This document shows positions 1 to 8,002 of a stretch of 64,000 nucleotides of DNA, piece by piece. The stretch is from Paenibacillus foliorum (GTDB taxonomy: Bacteria; Bacillota; Bacilli; Paenibacillales; NBRC-103111), in assembly GCF_013141765.1 (NCBI RefSeq), contig NZ_WHOD01000119.1:62001-126000 (forward strand), in the 5' to 3' direction. Every line of letters begins with the position of its first letter. Within the stretch, counting starts at the first letter, position 1. A program made the translations under genes and the position numbers. The notes beneath the pieces were generated by a model. It ran no database searches. It was not told the origin of the DNA and was given only the letters and a program-made list of their open reading frames with translations.

Positions 1-115
1 CGCCACAGCGCGTCCGAATCTGTACCCTCACTTTACGAGATGCATCCAATACAGTTGTTCCCGGCCGTACCTCTATGGTCTTGCCGTCCGGTAAAAAAGT
101 TACATGTATACCCAT
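1..115 (-). CDS. 2Fe-2S ferredoxin, N-terminal part (runs off the window)
   Basis: Only the first 38 codons lie in the window, from an ATG at 115 with GGAG 11 bases upstream. The peptide starts MGIHVTFLPDGKTIEV and reaches RTRCG, where the first cluster cysteine of a plant-type [2Fe-2S] ferredoxin is expected. The beta-hairpin start followed by a PGTTVLDA helix is typical of that fold. A second ferredoxin lies at 830-1129, so this is one of a pair. The redox partner cannot be told from the fragment. Confidence 0.75.
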   Translation of the reverse strand, partial: MGIHVTFLPDGKTIEVRPGTTVLDASRKVRVQIRTRCG

Positions 116-164
116 CGGCTTGTAAACTCCTTTATACACACTCTGCCTACCTCATTATTTATAC

Positions 165-770
165 TTAAAGCAATTCCTTCAACTGTGCAATCACTGCATC
201 GTCCAAGGAGTTGCGCTCGATCAGCTCCCTCATAATAGGAGTCAATTCAGCATTACGATTGCGTAAAACTACCGCAATCGCCTCATACCGATCTGGACGG
301 TTTCTCAACACATTAAATAACAGTTCATGCTCTAATGGCATAACATTTAAAGCAGGAATAAGAGCTTCTGCATCTTGGTTATTTAGTAGAACTTCACCTA
401 TTTCCAGTGAAGGGGCCTCGGCCAAAAACGCGGCCTCAACTTTATAAATACTACCGAGAGCTGTTACTTCAAATTCACCAACCAATTCGACATGGATACC
501 ATTTATTTCATAATGACTTAATATCGATTTATAAATTCCAGACTGATCCTCTATCTGGTGGTCAATGGAATACGGTAACAAGACTTTATGTATTTCTGTC
601 GCGCCCAGACTATCTGTATATAAATCGAGATCACGAGGGGCCGCATGTAACGGCACACCATGAAGAAGCAGACCGCAGCTGCCGCCAACGAGCCACGGTT
701 CTTTCACACCCCGAAGACTTAACTGCACCTGTCTGAGAACTTCAATCAGTTTATTTATTGATGATTCCAA
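165..770 (-). CDS. Nucleotidyltransferase-like protein
   Basis: A 201-residue protein. Residues about 27-51 carry a GGS motif followed by DLDLY, the pattern of the nucleotidyltransferase (Pol beta / aminoglycoside adenylyltransferase-like) fold, in which GGS and paired Asp residues bind metal and nucleotide. The start is TTG at 770 with GAGGTGG nine bases upstream. It sits between two 2Fe-2S ferredoxin genes. Substrate is unknown. It could be a stand-alone transferase, an antitoxin-like minimal transferase or a degenerate enzyme. The fold assignment rests on the motif only. Confidence 0.6.
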   Translation of the reverse strand: MESSINKLIEVLRQVQLSLRGVKEPWLVGGSCGLLLHGVPLHAAPRDLDLYTDSLGATEIHKVLLPYSIDHQIEDQSGIYKSILSHYEINGIHVELVGEFEVTALGSIYKVEAAFLAEAPSLEIGEVLLNNQDAEALIPALNVMPLEHELLFNVLRNRPDRYEAIAVVLRNRNAELTPIMRELIERNSLDDAVIAQLKELL

Positions 771-829
771 AGTACTAATCCACCTCTTCTACCCTGGATG
801 GTTTTGGGACAGACTCACTTATTCCTTTT

Positions 830-1129
830 TTAAAAATAAGGCTTGTGAATCACAGTAATAGAACCATCTTGCTTAATAGCCGCCTGACAGCTAAGCCGAA
901 ACCCTTCTTCAAGTTCTTCAGGCTCTAGACGGTCCCATTCTTCGTCAGTTGGTTCATTCAAATACTCTTTACCCTCAGTTACGAGACAGCGGCATCTAGC
1001 GCACGTTCCACGGGCACATGAGAATCCCCAATCCACTTCATGCTTCAGCGCTAAATCCAGTAATGTAAGCTTTATCTCTGCAGGCACTTCTTTATGTACT
1101 TTCCGTCCTTTAAGCATTATCATAAGCAA
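830..1129 (-). CDS. 2Fe-2S ferredoxin
   Basis: About 99 residues with the plant-type [2Fe-2S] signature: C-x4-C-x2-C within FSCARGTCARC at roughly residues 37-47, and the fourth ligand in LSCQAA near residue 80. It is likely a small soluble electron carrier. The start is uncertain: TTG at 1129 (GGGAG five bases upstream) or ATG at 1123 (same site, 11 bases). The acidic middle (EPTDEEWDRLEPEELEEG) resembles adrenodoxin-type interaction helices. It lies downstream of the DUF2768 gene. Partner reductase and acceptor are not apparent nearby. Confidence 0.85.
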   Translation of the reverse strand: MLMIMLKGRKVHKEVPAEIKLTLLDLALKHEVDWGFSCARGTCARCRCLVTEGKEYLNEPTDEEWDRLEPEELEEGFRLSCQAAIKQDGSITVIHKPYF

Positions 1130-1186
1130 TTGAGCTCCCTTAGCTATTCAGCAATTAATAATCATAATCATCCTAATTGTATAGGG

Positions 1187-1366
1187 TTACAAAATAGACA
1201 CAACCATATAGAGTAAAATGGGAACAAACAATAGAAAAGCAATAGTAGAAAGAATGAATCGCAAAACGCCAGTCGTTTTGCTGCGCGCAAAAGAAATCAG
1301 AAATGACGCACCCACCATCAAAGCAATGGCTATAAAGGATGCCCACATTTTATCCATAGAACTCAT
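1187..1366 (-). CDS. DUF2768 small membrane protein (YphE-like)
   Basis: A 59-residue protein, MSSMDKMWASFIAIAL..., with two hydrophobic segments (about residues 8-24 and 36-58) separated by a basic RSKTTGVLR loop. AGGAG lies seven bases before the ATG at 1366. Length, two-helix topology and location downstream of gpsA match B. subtilis YphE (DUF2768), which sits in the gpsA-yphE-yphF-spoIVA region. Function is unknown. A longer open frame on the plus strand over the same bases is a shadow. A terminator at 1431-1466 separates it from spoVIF, so it should have its own promoter. Confidence 0.75.
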   Translation of the reverse strand: MSSMDKMWASFIAIALMVGASFLISFARSKTTGVLRFILSTIAFLLFVPILLYMVVSIL

Positions 1367-1430
1367 TTTATTGCTCCTATTCTATATTTTTTTCTATTCA
1401 TACGAATTTAAACAACCCTGATTATAACAT

Positions 1431-1466
1431 AAAAAAAGCACAAGCGCCCTTTCAGGGAACTCATGC
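1431..1466 (-). terminator. Rho-independent terminator after spoVIF
   Basis: On the minus strand GCATGAG pairs with CTTGTGC (with G-U pairs), enclosing CCCT/AGGG, followed by seven T residues. It lies just after the spoVIF stop and ends the der-plsY-gpsA-spoVIF direction of transcription. Confidence 0.75.
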
Positions 1467-1477
1467 CACAAAACTGT

Positions 1478-1756
1478 CTATTTTTTTGAAATCATTTTCA
1501 TGAGTTGATCCATATTGTTTGCATTCATTTTGCTGGATTTAATTGCAGAGATCAACTCATTCATAGTCGCTTCAGAAACCGGTATATTCACTAAACTCGA
1601 AACCTGCTTAATCAATTGCTTCAATTGAGCATCGCTTTGAGTCGTAGAGGGCTTCACGCCGCTGGCCAGTTTATATATATCCTTCTCGCTGACGCTTTTA
1701 CCGGTTTTTTTCTTAACTACGCTTAGCACATCTTTAGATACGTTCTTGTTGCTCAT
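1478..1756 (-). CDS. spoVIF: Stage VI sporulation protein F (SpoVIF-like)
   Basis: A 92-residue protein, largely helical, with the repeated KKxGKxVSEKDIYKLA and QLIKQVSSLVNIPVSEA blocks typical of the SpoVIF (YjcC) family, needed in Bacillus for late assembly of the spore coat. The start is ATG at 1756, preceded by AAGGAGG nine bases upstream. A longer frame from 1789 would swallow that site. It lies 96 bases after gpsA and before a strong terminator. In B. subtilis the gene is elsewhere, so the placement next to gpsA is lineage-specific. Confidence 0.8.
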   Translation of the reverse strand: MSNKNVSKDVLSVVKKKTGKSVSEKDIYKLASGVKPSTTQSDAQLKQLIKQVSSLVNIPVSEATMNELISAIKSSKMNANNMDQLMKMISKK

Positions 1757-1852
1757 TGTCCTGTCCCTCCTTAACCTCATTGCTTCCACTGACGTGGAAA
1801 ATGAATCTAAGGTAGTTTATGTACAGGAATGATTAATCGTGTAGGCGGTTGT

Positions 1853-2896
1853 CTACCCGAACCATTTTGTTTGAACAGGCTTGGCTACTTCTTCAATTTC
1901 GTGAGTGCGCCCACGTCCCATTAAATCCTGGGCTGCTGCTATCGCTGACTTCCCCTCAAAAAGGACGGCGTAAAGCTCATCCGCAATTGGCATAGTTATC
2001 CCATACTCACGTGAAAGTCTATAGGCGGCCTGAGTAGTCTTAACCCCTTCTACGACCATTCCCATTTGTTGAAGCACCGTCTCAAGAGGTTCACCTTGTG
2101 CCAGCGTGTAACCAGCACGCCAGTTGCGGCTGTGCTTGCTTGTACAGGTTACTACAAGATCACCGATGCCGGCTAACCCAGCGAATGTTAAAGGATTTCC
2201 GCCCATCGCAGTGCCGAGACGCGATATCTCAGCTAACCCTCGGGTTATCAGTGCAGCCTTTGCATTATCTCCATATCCAAGTCCGTCTGTAAGACCTGCG
2301 CCAAGCGCAATGATATTTTTTAATGCACCGCCTACCTCAACACCTATTACATCGGGATTTGTATACACACGAAAGTAGGAATTAATCAATAAATCCTGTG
2401 CGGCCTCTGCAGCTTCGGTATTTTCCGATGCAACAACCACGGTTGTTGGACACTGCTTAATCACTTCCTCAGCATGACTAGGACCGGACAATACAACAAT
2501 AGAGTACGGATCATATTGAGGCAGCTCTTCAGCTAAGACAGTACTCATTCTTCGTAAGGTCGTCGCCTCAAAGCCTTTTGTTGCATGAACCAATATTGTC
2601 TCCTGCCGTAGAAAAGGACGCATCTGTAAAGCAACCTCGCGCATAGAAGCAGAAGGAGCAACAACAAACACTGCACGTGTTTCGTGCAGCGCTTCCTCCA
2701 TTGATGTAGTAGCTCGAATCCTTGGCGATAGCTCTATATCTCCAAGAAAACGATGATTTCGGTGTTCGTTATTAATTTCCGCTACCTGCTGCTCATTACG
2801 AGACCACAGCGTAACATCCAATTGGTTCTCCGCCAACACAGAAGCAATGGCCGTCCCCCAACTGCCTGCCACCAGAACGGCTACCTTGTCAGACAT
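1853..2896 (-). CDS. gpsA: NAD(P)H-dependent glycerol-3-phosphate dehydrogenase
   Basis: A 347-residue cytoplasmic enzyme making sn-glycerol 3-phosphate from dihydroxyacetone phosphate for phospholipid synthesis. Visible motifs: AGSWGTA (Rossmann), ATKGFE, SGPSHAEEV, the catalytic-lysine block GGALKNIIALGAG, NAKAALITRG and TCTSKHSRN. The start is ATG at 2896 with GGGAGGTGG upstream. The GTG at 2905 overlaps that site. Third gene of der-plsY-gpsA, so G3P supply and its acylation (PlsY) are encoded together. Odd point: the first glycine of the nucleotide-binding motif is valine (VAGSWG instead of GAGSWG). Confidence 0.96.
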   Translation of the reverse strand: MSDKVAVLVAGSWGTAIASVLAENQLDVTLWSRNEQQVAEINNEHRNHRFLGDIELSPRIRATTSMEEALHETRAVFVVAPSASMREVALQMRPFLRQETILVHATKGFEATTLRRMSTVLAEELPQYDPYSIVVLSGPSHAEEVIKQCPTTVVVASENTEAAEAAQDLLINSYFRVYTNPDVIGVEVGGALKNIIALGAGLTDGLGYGDNAKAALITRGLAEISRLGTAMGGNPLTFAGLAGIGDLVVTCTSKHSRNWRAGYTLAQGEPLETVLQQMGMVVEGVKTTQAAYRLSREYGITMPIADELYAVLFEGKSAIAAAQDLMGRGRTHEIEEVAKPVQTKWFG

Positions 2897-2942
2897 GAAC
2901 GCCACCTCCCTTAATAACTATTCAAACATAAAGCCTGAGCTG

Positions 2943-3545
2943 TCAACCCGATTTTGTTTTGGAACCAATTTTATTCTCCTGGCCCTTCAACAGTCTGACA
3001 ATATTAGAACGGTGACGAATCCAAGCAAAAACGAAAACTAATAAACTAAAGTAAAAGATTTCAATCGGAAAGTGCATAATCCATACTAGTATAGGTAAAA
3101 TTGCGGTAAACAATAAAGATCCGAGTGAAACATAGCGTGTTACTACAATTGCCAAAATACAAACGATACCCGCATACAAAGCAGGAAGTGGCGCTAAGGT
3201 AAGCATAACACCGATCGTTGTAGCAATCCCTTTACCTCCGCGGAACCCAAAATATACAGGCCAATTATGTCCTGCAATAGCCGCTACACCGCAGAGCACC
3301 AAAAGCAGCGCACTGCCATCACCGATCCAAATTCCGAGTAGGACGGCAATTACTCCTTTTATGGCATCAAGCAATAAAACCGTTACACCGGGTCCTACCC
3401 CTAGAACCCTCAATGTATTGGTCGCACCGGCATTCCCACTGCCATGTTTTCGGATGTCAATTCCTTTCAGCAGCTTACCAGCCAAAAAACTAAAACTAAT
3501 CGAGCCCAACAAATACCCGATCAGGATGGATATGACAAACCACAC
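2943..3545 (-). CDS. plsY: Acyl phosphate:glycerol-3-phosphate acyltransferase PlsY
   Basis: A 200-residue integral membrane enzyme with about five hydrophobic segments. It transfers acyl groups from acyl-phosphate to G3P, giving lysophosphatidic acid. The diagnostic loops are present: KHGSGNAGATNTLR near residue 35 and FRGGKGIATT near residue 102. The start is GTG at 3545 with AGGAGAG seven bases upstream, only 12 bases after the der stop, so der and plsY are co-transcribed. Together with gpsA and plsC in this window most of the route to phosphatidic acid is covered. Confidence 0.95.
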   Translation of the reverse strand: MWFVISILIGYLLGSISFSFLAGKLLKGIDIRKHGSGNAGATNTLRVLGVGPGVTVLLLDAIKGVIAVLLGIWIGDGSALLLVLCGVAAIAGHNWPVYFGFRGGKGIATTIGVMLTLAPLPALYAGIVCILAIVVTRYVSLGSLLFTAILPILVWIMHFPIEIFYFSLLVFVFAWIRHRSNIVRLLKGQENKIGSKTKSG

Positions 3546-3557
3546 TTGTCATCTCTC

Positions 3558-4880
3558 CTATTCATCATCCGATTTTTTACGTGTAAAGATCCTAAGTGGG
3601 GTTCCTACAAAACCAAAAGCTGCACGCACTTTGTTTTCCAAATATCGCTCATAAGAGAAATGCATAAGCTCTGGATCATTAACAAACAAAACTATCGTAG
3701 GAGGCTTGACCGCAACCTGTGTCGCATAGTTGATTCTTAAACGTCTGCCTTTGTCTGTCGGAGGAGGATTGATTGCAACCGCATCAGAAATAACATCGTT
3801 CAACACATGGGTTTGAATCCGGAGAGCATGCTGCTCCGCTACCTGGTTGACAATTGGAAGTAATTTGTGTACTCTTTGTTTCGTTTTTGCCGATAAAAAA
3901 AGAATCGGTGCATAGCTCATGAACAGAAAATGATCACGGATTTTCTGCGTGAACACCTGCATCGTCTTTTCGTCCTTATCAACAACATCCCATTTATTAA
4001 CAACAAAAATTGCAGCTTTCCCAGCTTCATGGGCATACCCTGCAATATGCTTATCCTGCTCGATAATACCTTCTTCTCCATTGATCAGTACGAGAACCAC
4101 GTCAGCACGTTCAATAGCTTTCATCGCACGCATTACGCTGTATTTCTCCGTGTTTTCATATACTTTGCCGCGTTTACGCATCCCAGCTGTATCGATAACT
4201 ACATACTTTTGACCATCCTTCTCAAAAGGTGTATCGATTGCATCACGCGTTGTTCCCGCAACATCGCTGACAATAACTCGATCTTCTCCCAAAATGGTGT
4301 TCACCAATGAAGATTTCCCTACATTAGGTCGTCCAATAAGAGCTATTCGAGTTACGTCCTCACCATATTCATCATCAGTGGCATCAGGAAAATGCTGAAC
4401 AACTTCATCCAATAAATCCCCTATTCCTGTACCATGAGAACCTGAAATGCCAAATGGAGTACCAAAGCCTAGGCTATAAAATTCATAAATGTCATCCTGC
4501 CGTTTGATATTATCAATTTTATTAACAGCAAGCACTATGGGCTTTTTAGAACGGAACAACAGCTCGGCCACTTCTGAATCCGACGAGGTGATGCCACCTT
4601 TGCCATCGACCATAAAGATAATAACATCCGCTTCTTCAATAGCTAATTCTGCTTGCACACGGATGGACTTAAGCATCGCATCGTCACCGTCGATCTCAAT
4701 ACCACCGGTATCTATCACACTAAACTGATGTTCTAACCATTCACCTATTCCATACAACCTGTCCCGGGTTACCCCAGGCATATCTTCTACAATTGCAAGC
4801 CTATCTCCGATAATGCGGTTGAAAATCGTTGATTTTCCCACATTAGGTCGACCGACTATAGCTACAACGGGTCTTGCCAT
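3558..4880 (-). CDS. der: Ribosome-assembly GTPase Der (EngA)
   Basis: A 440-residue protein with two tandem GTPase domains. G1 motifs GRPNVGKS occur at residues 10-17 and again near 183. DTGG/DTAG switch II motifs and NKID/NKWD specificity motifs follow in each domain. The last ~90 residues form the KH-like domain. Der helps mature the 50S subunit and is essential in bacteria. It is the first gene of the der-plsY-gpsA run. In B. subtilis der also precedes gpsA; plsY between them is a variant of that order. Confidence 0.97.
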   Translation of the reverse strand: MARPVVAIVGRPNVGKSTIFNRIIGDRLAIVEDMPGVTRDRLYGIGEWLEHQFSVIDTGGIEIDGDDAMLKSIRVQAELAIEEADVIIFMVDGKGGITSSDSEVAELLFRSKKPIVLAVNKIDNIKRQDDIYEFYSLGFGTPFGISGSHGTGIGDLLDEVVQHFPDATDDEYGEDVTRIALIGRPNVGKSSLVNTILGEDRVIVSDVAGTTRDAIDTPFEKDGQKYVVIDTAGMRKRGKVYENTEKYSVMRAMKAIERADVVLVLINGEEGIIEQDKHIAGYAHEAGKAAIFVVNKWDVVDKDEKTMQVFTQKIRDHFLFMSYAPILFLSAKTKQRVHKLLPIVNQVAEQHALRIQTHVLNDVISDAVAINPPPTDKGRRLRINYATQVAVKPPTIVLFVNDPELMHFSYERYLENKVRAAFGFVGTPLRIFTRKKSDDE

Positions 4881-5055
4881 CAGACTTCATTCCTTTCTTG
4901 GATCCAGCAAATTCGTAACATGAAAAATTTCACATTCTACATCATAGCACTTGCCAACCAGTAAATCAACGGCGCTTCCATATCTAATTATCAAGAATAA
5001 GCGGCTTCAATGACCTAATTGGACTAACATAATTCTCAAATTGGAGAACAAATTC

Positions 5056-5238
5056 TTAGATCTTATGATCAACCAATATCATGGTGCCATTCTGTAAATC
5101 ATGTGCTGAAGCATCTAAAATCTTTTCTAATTTAAACGAAACCTTCTGCTGTTCATCTGAATTATTCACGATAAATATTGGCGCCCCTCCAGCTACTTGG
5201 TTCTTATCCGCTGTTACCACAGCAACGATTTTCCCCAT
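5056..5238 (-). CDS. Small partner of YIEGIA protein (capping complex subunit family)
   Basis: A 60-residue soluble protein beginning MGKIVAVVTADKNQVAGGAP. It looks like a compact beta-rich fold with no membrane segment. AAGGAAGG lies eight bases before the ATG. It starts four bases after the stop of the YIEGIA gene, so the two are translationally linked. The product matches what NCBI families call capping complex subunit for YIEGIA; this name is recalled from memory and reflects genomic pairing more than tested function. Confidence 0.7.
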   Translation of the reverse strand: MGKIVAVVTADKNQVAGGAPIFIVNNSDEQQKVSFKLEKILDASAHDLQNGTMILVDHKI

Positions 5239-5242
5239 TATA

Positions 5243-6154
5243 CTATCCTTCCTTTCCCTCCGGTTTCAAGTTGGCTTCCGTTGGCATCCGTACAGCGCTT
5301 TCCAATACGGGTGATTGCAGTATCACACACCTTGCCTTCTCAATATCTCTTTCCTGAGGCAGTAAAAAAACAGCCAGCCGTCCATCAGCCATATCCAGCT
5401 TGGCTAACGGCAACAGAGAAGGTTCCCCTTCGTCACGATAAATGCCCAATATAGTTGAGAGATCATGAAGGAGAGCTTGGCGCTGTCCGACATTCGCAAG
5501 TGTGACACGGCAATTTTTGTTTTTTGGAATTAGAATAAGCCCGATTCCACGTTTAAGGATGATTTTCCTCGTATCCTCCAAGCCAACGTTCATTATATAG
5601 ATGTCATCTACAAACAAATTCGGACCATCCAGCCTAACCTCAGAAATCTGCACATCTGCAATATGACTAATGCTTTTACCGGATTTGAAGTGGTTTGTAA
5701 TCAGAATAGCAACTATCCCTGCAGCAATTCCCCAATACCACGAAAAAACTATACTGAACAACGCCGCTAGAAACGAGGTGAAAATAACCATATAATTTCG
5801 TCCTTCAAACACCATCGCTATCCCTTCTATGTAGGTTGCTCCTCGAGGAACCAGCTCCATACTGTCAATTTTGGAGAGAGTCTGGCGTTCCATATTCCTA
5901 ACATCGCGAAATTGTTGAGCAGCAAGGGAGAGAAAGGTAACAGCAGTATAGTTTTTGTCGAGCAATGACGGGACAGCAACCGAGCCGAGTCCTGCGGCTA
6001 TAACGCCTAGTGAAATGTGAATGATCTTCCCGTGCGGGTAAGTCGGATATTGTCGATAGTCCGTTCTTAGCATACTTAATCTCGCTGCAATCCCGAATAC
6101 AACCCCCAGCACAATTCCGACTGTATATTTTTGCTCCACAATCCAGTTCAGCAT
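5243..6154 (-). CDS. YIEGIA family membrane protein
   Basis: A 303-residue protein with about five hydrophobic segments in its first 185 residues and a soluble C-terminal half. The family-naming motif is visible as TYIEGIAMVFEG near residue 107. It is restricted, as far as known, to endospore-forming Firmicutes, which suggests a spore-related role, but no mechanism is established. The C-terminal half contains a LANVGQRQALLHDLS stretch and ends in charged residues. It is followed at once by its 60-residue partner gene. Confidence 0.8.
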   Translation of the reverse strand: MLNWIVEQKYTVGIVLGVVFGIAARLSMLRTDYRQYPTYPHGKIIHISLGVIAAGLGSVAVPSLLDKNYTAVTFLSLAAQQFRDVRNMERQTLSKIDSMELVPRGATYIEGIAMVFEGRNYMVIFTSFLAALFSIVFSWYWGIAAGIVAILITNHFKSGKSISHIADVQISEVRLDGPNLFVDDIYIMNVGLEDTRKIILKRGIGLILIPKNKNCRVTLANVGQRQALLHDLSTILGIYRDEGEPSLLPLAKLDMADGRLAVFLLPQERDIEKARCVILQSPVLESAVRMPTEANLKPEGKEG

Positions 6155-6190
6155 AACAGCCTCTACCCCTCATTTCTATTGATCCCGAGT

Positions 6191-6826
6191 TTACTCACGG
6201 TGTCGGACTATTTTTCTAACTCCTGTTACAATCCAACTAACACTTTTCTTACTGATCAGAATCATACTGGCTAAAAGTAGTGATGTCACCCGAGTAATAT
6301 ATACGGTAAGCCACCAACGGTCCTGCAGCATAGTTGTTCCTAATTGAAACTCGATTTGTCCCTTATGAATAAACCGGAAATAAGTCTCTCCTAATAGAAG
6401 ACCTAATGAAACTACAGCCAATTGAACAGCTGGCACTTTAATTAGCGAACTAACCATAAATCCAATCAGCAAAGCCATTGAGAATTCAACACTTCCGAGA
6501 ACCATGGAGGGAAACAGATGAATCGTTTCCTGCAAAAAGAAAGAAACAGATCCTAATAATATTCCTACAGACAATACATGCAAATTATACATAATCCCGC
6601 TGGAACGCCACAAAGCAGCTACAATTAGAACCACTAAAACTATAATCCATAAACCAATCCGTGCATGTGGTAATGTGATCATGATCTCCATAGTGACTAA
6701 CCATGAGACAAAAAAAAGAAGTATCACCTTTGAAGTTATACCTCTCATAAAAAAATCCATCCAGCCACTAGCGAATAAAATCAACGATACGACTAGGAAT
6801 AATATTGACAAATATCCTGGATTCAT
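6191..6826 (-). CDS. YphA-like multi-pass membrane protein
   Basis: A 211-residue very hydrophobic protein with about six or seven membrane segments and short loops, ending in a basic tail (RKIVRHRE). The start is ATG at 6826 with AGGTGG upstream. Its position between fni/S1-like gene and the YIEGIA pair, upstream of der, resembles that of B. subtilis yphA, a membrane protein of unknown role. The family call rests on synteny, size and topology, not on a recognised motif. Confidence 0.55.
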   Translation of the reverse strand: MNPGYLSILFLVVSLILFASGWMDFFMRGITSKVILLFFVSWLVTMEIMITLPHARIGLWIIVLVVLIVAALWRSSGIMYNLHVLSVGILLGSVSFFLQETIHLFPSMVLGSVEFSMALLIGFMVSSLIKVPAVQLAVVSLGLLLGETYFRFIHKGQIEFQLGTTMLQDRWWLTVYITRVTSLLLASMILISKKSVSWIVTGVRKIVRHRE

Positions 6827-6876
6827 TTGCACCACCTAAGAGCTTTACTTCAGTACCAGTTCTTAGTATGGCTTTA

Positions 6877-7965
6877 TTATGTAATTTTTATCAATCCTGT
6901 TCTAGCGGCATACTGCCGGACATTTATTCCCCTTACCTCGCACCACTGTGCACTTTCTCCTGAAATGACTACAGGGACATTCCATAGATTCTGAATAGTT
7001 GGAGCTCCCAACGCTGTCATAATCAGGTTTAACTCCTGATGATAATCAGTAATTTGTTTGACTAATGCTGATGTACCTTCAGCACGTAGCGTTCGGAGGA
7101 ACGTTCCTGCGATTCCAACAGCCGATGCCCCCAGAGTTAGTGCTTTGCATATTTCTAGAGTGCTGCGTATTCCTCCAGATCCTATTACTGAAATGTTGGA
7201 TGGTATAGCGCTATTCAGCGAATTGGAGATATTCATTACTTCCATTAGTGAAACTGCCGTTTTACAACCCCAGTCGTTCAACCAATTCATAGGCAGAGTA
7301 CGCCGCGCATTCTCGATAGCTGCAAAATTGGTGCCCCCAGATCCGCCCACATCAATAATTTTCACACCTGCTTGTACTAAAGCAGCCGCGCTTTCCTGAG
7401 CCATCCCGAACCCTACTTCTTTGACAATAACGGGAACCCCGACTCTTTCATTTATTAACGAGATCCGCTCCAGCATACCAATAAAATTACGATCACCCTC
7501 AGGCATTATCAGCTCCTGCATGACGTTCAAATGAATCTGCAGAGCATTAGCCTGCACCATCTCAACAGCTCGTTCCGCTTGTTCTAATGAAGCCTCGCTC
7601 CCCAAGTTGCCAAAGATGATTCCTCGCGGATTCACCTTACGAACGACTCGGTAGCTGGAAGCAAGCTCAGGATTTTTAATAGCGGCCATTTGTGAACCAA
7701 CCGCCATTGCCAGTCCAGTTTCCCTTGCAGCAACAGCCAGCTCCCGATTGATCTCTTCTGTCTCCTGCGCTCCGCCTGTCATGGCATTAACAATAATCGG
7801 CGAGCTCAGAGTGAGTTCGCCGATTATTGTTTGTAATGAAATAAGCTCAGTAGAAGTTTCAGGGAGACAATTAGGTATCAATTTGATGTCAGTAAAGCCT
7901 TGTTCACCACTTTGCCCAAGTTGGAGAGCATGATGAACATGCTCCATTTTTCTTGGAATACGCAC
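6877..7965 (-). CDS. fni: Type 2 isopentenyl-diphosphate isomerase
   Basis: A 362-residue FMN- and NADPH-dependent enzyme interconverting isopentenyl and dimethylallyl diphosphate for isoprenoid synthesis. It shows an N-terminal RKMEH block, a TIM-barrel core with LNVMQE, VKEVGFG, DVGGSGGTNF and the FMN-phosphate loop GSGGIRS. The start is GTG at 7965 with AGGAGGAG five bases upstream. It follows the S1-like gene by 37 bases, the same pairing as in B. subtilis (ypfD-fni region). Confidence 0.95.
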   Translation of the reverse strand: MRIPRKMEHVHHALQLGQSGEQGFTDIKLIPNCLPETSTELISLQTIIGELTLSSPIIVNAMTGGAQETEEINRELAVAARETGLAMAVGSQMAAIKNPELASSYRVVRKVNPRGIIFGNLGSEASLEQAERAVEMVQANALQIHLNVMQELIMPEGDRNFIGMLERISLINERVGVPVIVKEVGFGMAQESAAALVQAGVKIIDVGGSGGTNFAAIENARRTLPMNWLNDWGCKTAVSLMEVMNISNSLNSAIPSNISVIGSGGIRSTLEICKALTLGASAVGIAGTFLRTLRAEGTSALVKQITDYHQELNLIMTALGAPTIQNLWNVPVVISGESAQWCEVRGINVRQYAARTGLIKIT

Positions 7966-8002
7966 CCTGACTCCTCCTAAAATCCCATGATATTATTTCA
8001 AC

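Noticed and set aside
1218-1421. 67-codon plus-strand frame
   Set aside because: It lies antisense to the DUF2768 gene, whose ribosome site and two-helix product are far better supported.
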